Source: CAG-1031 sp964556785 (GTDB taxonomy: Bacteria > Bacteroidota > Bacteroidia > Bacteroidales > Muribaculaceae). Taken from it: DNA of 10,216 bases. Below, one piece after another: positions 6,024 to 10,216 of the stretch. The DNA lies in the NCBI GenBank assembly GCA_964556785.1, contig CAZKXM010000067.1:1-10216 (forward strand), written 5' to 3'. The notes beneath the pieces are model-generated. The model saw nothing but the letters and a program-made list of their open reading frames with translations, made no database searches and had not been told where the DNA came from. The position numbers and the translations under genes are program-made. Positions within the stretch are counted from its first letter, which is position 1. Every line of letters begins with the position of its first letter.

Positions 6024-7321
6024 TTCTTTTGAGATTTCAGTAAGGCGGTGGCTCTCTGCTTGCCGAGGCGGATAAAGTCGAGCAGAGGTCGGTAAGAAGG
6101 ACACACGTAGCTGCATGAGCCGCATTCAATGCAGTCGGTCACATGCGCGTCGAGGCCTTCGGCGGTCATGCCGAGGCGCGCATAGTTGGACAGGAGGTAA
6201 GGCTCGAGACCCATTGGGCATACATTGACGCAGCGCGCGCACCTTACGCAGGGCTGCACCTGATTTGCCGGAATTTCGGCCTCGGTAAGCATCAACAGGC
6301 CAGAAAGACCTTTGGTGGTAAAGGTGTCGGTTGAGGCAAGAGCCTTTCCCATCATCGGGCCACCGGCAATGATTTCCTTCACTCCTTCAGGCACTCCGCC
6401 CGCCGCTTCAATCAGATCGTTAAGCGGGGTGCCGAGCGTCACGAGGTAATTGCCGGGACGTTTGACATTGTGGCCGCTGACGGTGACAATGCGTTCCATC
6501 AGAGGCTGTCCCGTGGTCATAGCAAGATTCAGGGCATGGATTGTGGCCACGTTCTGCACAATCACTCCCACAGCCGAAGGGAGCGCCCCTGACGGTACAC
6601 GGCGACCTGTCAGCGCTTCAATAAGCTGCTTTTCGCCTCCCTGCGGATAGCGTGGACGCAGCGCGGTAATCTCGATGCGGGGATCGGTCGACGATGCTAC
6701 TGTGAGAGCCTCGATAGCCTCAGGCTTATTGGCTTCGATTCCGATAATGGCACGGGTGAGCTTGAGCGAGTCGAGCACAGCCGACACGCCCGCTATGATC
6801 GATCCGGCATCGCTCCGCATCAGTGCGTCGTCGCATGTGAGATAGGGCTCGCACTCGGCTGCGTTAACCACAAGGGTGTCGATAGTCGCGTCTTTCGGAG
6901 GCATGAGCTTGACCTGTGTAGGGAATGTGGCGCCACCAAGTCCCACTATACCGGCCTTCAGGGCTGCCTGAGCGGCATCGGCCACCGGCTCGAACTCCAC
7001 ACTTCGGTGCGGATCGGCAGTGTCGGTGGCAATCCTTATCGCCTCAACGGGGAGTCCGCGGGCATCTTTAACCGTTGTGATGGCAGTGACGGTGCCGTGA
7101 ACGGGTGAATGGACCGCAGCCGACACGAATCCGCCCGGCTCGGCCACAACCTGTCCGCGCAACACCTCATCGCCTTTGGCCACCACAGGGCGCGCGGGAG
7201 CACCGATGTGCTGACTCATCATCAGGGTGACTTCGGCGGGAACCGGAATCACTTCCACCGGCTTGCCCGCCGTCAGCTTGTTTTCGCGGGGATGGATCCC
7301 TCCTTTACTGAATGTTTTCAT
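6020..7321 (-). CDS. rnfC: Rnf electron transport complex subunit C (RnfC), NADH/FMN and Fe-S subunit
   Basis: A 433-residue peripheral cytoplasmic subunit, the NAD(H)-reacting end of Rnf. The N-terminus (FSKGGIHP, then HSPVHGTVTAI at 71-81) is the RnfC barrel-sandwich region. The central part resembles the NuoF-type NADH/FMN fold, with GLGGATFPT (127-135), NAAECEPYLTCD (153-164) and YPQGGEKQL (225-233). Two [4Fe-4S] motifs follow: Cys358, 361, 364, 368 and Cys397, 400, 403, 407. The short tail after the second cluster (26 residues) is the compact form, without the long Ala/Lys-rich extension of E. coli RsxC. The ATG at 7321 overlaps the end of rnfB by 17 bp and gives the conserved N-terminus; the stop overlaps the rnfD start. 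Complete. Confidence 0.96.
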   Translation of the reverse strand: MKTFSKGGIHPRENKLTAGKPVEVIPVPAEVTLMMSQHIGAPARPVVAKGDEVLRGQVVAEPGGFVSAAVHSPVHGTVTAITTVKDARGLPVEAIRIATDTADPHRSVEFEPVADAAQAALKAGIVGLGGATFPTQVKLMPPKDATIDTLVVNAAECEPYLTCDDALMRSDAGSIIAGVSAVLDSLKLTRAIIGIEANKPEAIEALTVASSTDPRIEITALRPRYPQGGEKQLIEALTGRRVPSGALPSAVGVIVQNVATIHALNLAMTTGQPLMERIVTVSGHNVKRPGNYLVTLGTPLNDLIEAAGGVPEGVKEIIAGGPMMGKALASTDTFTTKGLSGLLMLTEAEIPANQVQPCVRCARCVNVCPMGLEPYLLSNYARLGMTAEGLDAHVTDCIECGSCSYVCPSYRPLLDFIRLGKQRATALLKSQKK

Positions 7322-8162
7322 TATTCTCGGCAGGCTGAGGTTTCTTAACAGGGAAATTAGCGGTGTGGATTGCTCCGGTGGGGCATGCGTCGACGCATTT
7401 GCGGCACAGACGGCACTTGTCGGGGTCGATCCATGCCAGATTATCTTTAATGGTTATAGCTTCGAAGCCGCAAGCTTTCTGACACTTCCCGCATGCAATG
7501 CAGGCCACATCACACACTTTGCGCGCCACAGCTCCTCGCTCACGGCTGCTGCAGGCCACCCACAACCTCAGGTTGCGCTTGCCTTTGGGGCGAAGTTCCA
7601 TCAGGTTGCGCGGGCACGCTGCAATGCAGGCTCCGCAGCCTGTGCAACGGTCCTGATCAACCACCGGAAGACCGGTCTCGGGATCGAGCTTGAGCGCATT
7701 CCAGCGGCAGGCGTCGACACAGTCGCCGCAGCCCAGGCATCCGAACGGACACCCGGCGGTGCTCACACCGTTCTCGATCGCACAGCGGCGCGGACCCGTG
7801 TAGAGTGCGCTTGTGCGCTTAAGGTTTGCCACGCCGTTGCATTTCAGCACGGCAAGCATCGGCACTGCCGGAGCCGCGGCAGCCAGCCCGGTTATCTGAG
7901 CGATTTTTTCCATAGTTCCCGGTTCGGCCCCCGGGCAGTTTAGACCGTCGAGACTCTCGGCGGCAGCGCATGTAGCTGCGAAATCATGACACCCGCTGCG
8001 TCCGCATCCGCCGCAATTGGCGCCGGGGAGCAGGCATTCGATTTCGGCAATGCGCGGATCCTCATCAACGTGAAACCGCTTCGACACGATCCAGAGCACC
8101 ACGCTGCCGAGGATGCCCAGACCGCCGAGAACGGCCACCGATACAAGTATTGTCGTTATCAT
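7305..8162 (-). CDS. rnfB: Rnf electron transport complex subunit B (RnfB), multi-cluster ferredoxin
   Basis: A 285-residue protein with one N-terminal membrane helix (about 3-26) and a cytoplasmic iron-sulfur domain; it is the entry point for electrons from reduced ferredoxin. The first cluster motif is LPGANCGGCGRSGC with Cys50, 53, 58 and 76. Four ferredoxin-type CxxCxxCxxxC motifs follow: Cys142-152, Cys173-183, Cys221-231 and Cys250-260. Five [4Fe-4S] clusters are therefore predicted, more than the roughly 190-residue proteobacterial RnfB (three) and closer to the long clostridial and acetogen type. Cys108, Cys127 and Cys138 are additional. The C-terminus is a hydrophilic Pro/Asn/Glu tail. 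The ATG at 8162 starts directly at the anchor helix, 23 bp after the rseC-like stop. It is the first rnf gene of the operon. Confidence 0.96.
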   Translation of the reverse strand: MITTILVSVAVLGGLGILGSVVLWIVSKRFHVDEDPRIAEIECLLPGANCGGCGRSGCHDFAATCAAAESLDGLNCPGAEPGTMEKIAQITGLAAAAPAVPMLAVLKCNGVANLKRTSALYTGPRRCAIENGVSTAGCPFGCLGCGDCVDACRWNALKLDPETGLPVVDQDRCTGCGACIAACPRNLMELRPKGKRNLRLWVACSSRERGAVARKVCDVACIACGKCQKACGFEAITIKDNLAWIDPDKCRLCRKCVDACPTGAIHTANFPVKKPQPAENNENIQ

Positions 8163-8185
8163 TGTGTTACTGAATCATTGTACTT

Positions 8186-8608
8186 TCATACTATAGGGGT
8201 GAGGGTCCATCTGATGCTGCGCGACAGCTTCGGGCCGAAGCGCCACAGCAACAGATCATAGAGCCCCACAGCTCCGATTGCAATCAGGATCACGGCCCAG
8301 CGGGCCATGGCAGTGGATGTCAGCGGCATCAGCACAGCCAGAAAGATCACCAGCGGCATAACCAGAGTCCACACTATAGCCAACCCCTGCGACCGTTCGT
8401 CGACCGAGGCCTCGACAGTCATCCCTTCGCGCAGGCCGTTGACCGAATCAACGCTGATGCGGATCGTGCCGCCGTTGTCGGCTTTCGAGCACAGGTCGGC
8501 CAGACGGCAGCCACCGCATGACTCCGTGCCTGAATCTATTATGTGAAGCGTTACGTCGTGCCCATCGATGCTAACAATCGTAGCCTTATGGTTCACCGGT
8601 TCATCCAT
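8186..8608 (-). CDS. rseC: RseC/MucC-family membrane protein (SoxR-reducing system RseC type)
   Basis: A 140-residue protein with a small N-terminal domain and two membrane helices (about 76-97 and 101-122), the RseC architecture. The cysteine motif ESCGGCRLADLC (Cys31, Cys34, Cys40) matches the CxxC-x5-C pattern of E. coli RseC as I recall it. In E. coli RseC acts with the Rnf homologue Rsx to keep SoxR reduced, and is also linked to sigma-E control. Here it is the first gene of the rnf operon, 23 bp before rnfB, which argues for a general role in Rnf assembly or redox maturation rather than only SoxR; that is inference. The ATG at 8608 is the only good start and a Bacteroidota-type -7 element lies about 40 bp upstream. 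No soxR or sigma-E gene is in the window. Confidence 0.88.
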   Translation of the reverse strand: MDEPVNHKATIVSIDGHDVTLHIIDSGTESCGGCRLADLCSKADNGGTIRISVDSVNGLREGMTVEASVDERSQGLAIVWTLVMPLVIFLAVLMPLTSTAMARWAVILIAIGAVGLYDLLLWRFGPKLSRSIRWTLTPIV

Positions 8609-8648
8609 GGAAGAGAAGTGTATAGACTTAAGGTGTGGATTTGAGGCG

Positions 8649-8676
8649 CAAAATTAGCGAAAATTTCCTCACCAAC
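8649..8676 (-). promoter_or_regulatory. Probable promoter of the rseC-rnf-exchanger operon
   Basis: On the - strand TAATTTTG (complement of 8649-8656) fits the Bacteroidota -7 consensus TAnnTTTG exactly. A GTTG (complement of 8673-8676) lies 16 bp upstream and could serve as the -33 element, though this spacing is shorter than usual. Transcription would start near 8642, giving a leader of about 35 nt before the ATG at 8608. The -7 box overlaps one copy of the repeated AT-rich motif. Confidence 0.5.
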
Positions 8677-8726
8677 ACTCGCGCGGCGCCCTAAATTTTG
8701 CTAATTCCCCGAGCAATTTTCTAATT
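8652..8726. repeat. Three copies of an AATTTT/CTAATT motif in the divergent promoter region
   Basis: The copies are at 8652-8665 (inverted; its complement reads AATTTTCGCTAATT), 8694-8706 (AATTTTGCTAATT) and 8715-8726 (AATTTTCTAATT). They differ only by 2, 1 or 0 bases before CTAATT. The first two form an inverted repeat with 14 matching positions and one bulged G. The third also sits inside a GCAATT/AATTGC dyad (8713-8728). Centres are about 42 and 21 bp apart, close to whole helical turns. They could be operator sites for a shared regulator, or chance in AT-rich DNA. Confidence 0.4.
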
Positions 8727-8736
8727 GCAGAAAAAA

Positions 8737-8771
8737 GTTGGAGCGATTAACGAGATAATTTCTTATATTTG
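8737..8771 (+). promoter_or_regulatory. Probable secDF promoter
   Basis: TATATTTG at 8764-8771 fits the Bacteroidota -7 consensus TAnnTTTG exactly. GTTG at 8737-8740 is a candidate -33 element, 23 bp upstream, slightly longer than the usual spacing. The start site would fall near 8778, giving an A-rich leader of about 50 nt with no Shine-Dalgarno sequence, as is common in this phylum. Confidence 0.6.
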
Positions 8772-8826
8772 CAAGCTGAAAAAATATCGAAATAATTTTA
8801 ACCATCAATAAATCTTAAAAAACACA

Positions 8827-10216
8827 ATGCAAAGCAAAGGAACCTTGGGAAGCGTCGTAGCCGGCGTGATAGCCGTTTTCCTCGTGCTGATCTGTCTGTT
8901 TTATCTCTCGTTTACCTTCGTTGGTAACCGCTATGAGGATAAGGCAGAGGCTTATGCCAGCGAGCAGGCAGCCAAACCCGACGCCACCCCCGACACCTAC
9001 CGTCTTGCCAAGAGCGAGTATCTGAAAAACATCGCTAACGACAAAGTTTGGCTCGGTTACACTTTCAATGAAGTCCAGAAACTCGGTGTGGGCCTCGGTC
9101 TTGACCTGAAGGGCGGTATGAACGTAACACTTCAAGTGTCAGTGCCCGACATTCTCCGCTCGATGGCTAACGCTGAAGGCAACCCCTACTTCGAGCAGGC
9201 AATCGCCGCTGCCGATTCAGTAGCAAAGGCCAACCGTTCGGCCGATTATGTCGACATTTTCCTTGCTCAGTATAAAAACCTTGATCCCAACGGAGATCTC
9301 ACCGTGCTTTTCAAAGATCAGGTTAAGCGCGGCGACAGCTTCGAGACTGTCAAGAACGCCCTTCATCAGGAAGTGAAGGACCGTGTCAGCTCATCGACCA
9401 ATGTGCTCCGTGCCCGTATCGACCAGTTCGGCGTTGTGGCCCCCAACATTCAGGAGCTCGAAAAAGATGGCCAGATTCTTCTGGAGCTTCCCGGTGTGAA
9501 AGAGCATGAACGTGTTCGCGAGCTGCTCAAGTCGTCGGCCAACCTCGAGTTCTTCGAAACCATGCCTCTGGCTGAGGTACAGTCGTCACTGATTGAACTC
9601 GACAACATTCTGCGCAACGACTCCACCGCCAACGGCCGTGGCCTGCTGAGCTATTTCAGCGGCATGGGCAATCCGCAGTATATTGTGGTGGGTGTAGCAA
9701 CCGAAACCGCACGCGACACCATCAACTCTATCCTCGCTTCTGACCTGGCCAAGCGTATCCTTCCCTCAAATCTCAAGCTTGCATGGGGTGTGAAGCCCGA
9801 CACTCAGGTTGAGAAAGATTCGCTCGGAAATGAGAAGCCCCGTCAGTATTACAGCCTCATTGCCCTGCGCACCACCAACGGCAAGGCAGCCCTGTCGGGC
9901 GATGTCGTGACCAGCGCCACCAGCGACTATGACGCGCAGAACGGCACCGGCAACTATGTTTCGATGAACATGAAGCCCGATGCAGCACGCCAGTGGGCAC
10001 GCATCACCGCCGCTAATGTCGGAAAGCCCGTGGCTATTGTGCTCGACGATCAGGTTTATTCATATCCTAACGTTAATCAGGCCATCGAAGGCGGCCGCTC
10101 GCAGATCACCGGCAACTTTACCACCGATGAAGCAAAAGACCTTGCCAACGTGCTCAAGTCGGGTAAGATGGCAGCCAAGGTCGACATCATCTCCGACACC
10201 GTTATCGGTCCGTCGC
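8827..10216 (+). CDS. secDF: Protein translocase subunit SecD (N-terminal part of a probable SecDF fusion), 3' truncated
   Basis: An uninterrupted reading frame of 463 codons runs from the ATG at 8827 off the window end. SecD/SecDF sits in the inner membrane and uses the proton or Na+ gradient to pull exported proteins out of the SecYEG channel. Visible parts are transmembrane helix 1 (about residues 9-32), the signature GLGLDLKGGMNVTL (89-102), the large periplasmic P1 region with RIDQFGV (197-203), and the late P1 motifs ITGNFTTDEAKDLANVLKSG (427-446) and TVIGPS (458-463), which come just before helix 2. In Bacteroidota SecD and SecF are usually one protein of about 1000 residues, so the symbol secDF is an inference from the phylum; the SecF half lies outside. 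It is transcribed divergently from the rnf operon. Confidence 0.93.
   Translation, partial: MQSKGTLGSVVAGVIAVFLVLICLFYLSFTFVGNRYEDKAEAYASEQAAKPDATPDTYRLAKSEYLKNIANDKVWLGYTFNEVQKLGVGLGLDLKGGMNVTLQVSVPDILRSMANAEGNPYFEQAIAAADSVAKANRSADYVDIFLAQYKNLDPNGDLTVLFKDQVKRGDSFETVKNALHQEVKDRVSSSTNVLRARIDQFGVVAPNIQELEKDGQILLELPGVKEHERVRELLKSSANLEFFETMPLAEVQSSLIELDNILRNDSTANGRGLLSYFSGMGNPQYIVVGVATETARDTINSILASDLAKRILPSNLKLAWGVKPDTQVEKDSLGNEKPRQYYSLIALRTTNGKAALSGDVVTSATSDYDAQNGTGNYVSMNMKPDAARQWARITAANVGKPVAIVLDDQVYSYPNVNQAIEGGRSQITGNFTTDEAKDLANVLKSGKMAAKVDIISDTVIGPS

Noticed and set aside
6024..6125. A 34-residue N-terminal extension of rnfD
   Set aside because: It lies inside the rnfC coding region; the ATGA overlap start at 6023 gives the normal family length.
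3322..7321. Alternative reading of the operon as Na+-translocating NQR
   Set aside because: A ferredoxin-like RnfB is present, RnfC has two C-terminal [4Fe-4S] motifs, and there is no NqrF or NqrA, so this is Rnf.
7227..7943. A 238-codon open frame on the + strand opposite rnfB and rnfC
   Set aside because: It is antisense to the Cys-rich coding sequence of rnfB; its Ala/Cys/His-rich composition is what the complement of that gene yields.

Overview
The window looks like a chromosomal segment from a member of the Bacteroidota, most likely the order Bacteroidales. Three things suggest this: the rnf order B-C-D-G-E-A with an RseC-like gene in front; a SecD whose long ORF is consistent with the SecDF fusions usual in this phylum; and promoter-like elements of the Bacteroidota type (TAnnTTTG) with A-rich leaders and no clear Shine-Dalgarno sites. 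The DNA is moderately GC-rich, which could fit a Muribaculaceae-like lineage, but the family cannot be settled from this sequence alone.

Layout: bases 1-2087 (+ strand) hold the 3' end of a nuo (complex I) operon, with the C-terminal part of nuoM and complete nuoN, closed by a perfect 14-bp hairpin. A 175-bp convergent gap with further inverted repeats follows. Bases 2318-8608 (- strand) form one compact operon read right to left: rseC-like, rnfB, rnfC, rnfD, rnfG, rnfE, rnfA, then a YrbG-type sodium/calcium exchanger. Three junctions inside rnf are ATGA stop/start overlaps and rnfB/rnfC overlap by 17 bp, so translation is probably coupled. A 218-bp divergent gap carries apparent promoters for both directions and a thrice-repeated AT-rich motif. 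From 8827 the + strand holds the first 463 codons of secD(F), cut by the window end.

How the genes fit together: NuoM and NuoN are proton-pumping antiporter-like subunits of complex I. Rnf passes electrons between reduced ferredoxin and NAD and moves Na+ or H+ across the membrane. The exchanger spends a cation gradient to expel Ca2+, and SecDF spends a proton or Na+ gradient on protein export. The window is therefore a cluster of ion-gradient makers and users. All genes belong to known families and appear intact apart from the two cut by the window edges. I see no mobile element, CRISPR array, RNA gene or clearly novel system. The points worth a second look are atypical flavin-attachment motifs in RnfD and RnfG, the exchanger at the operon end, the cysteine layout of RnfB, and the two structured intergenic regions.
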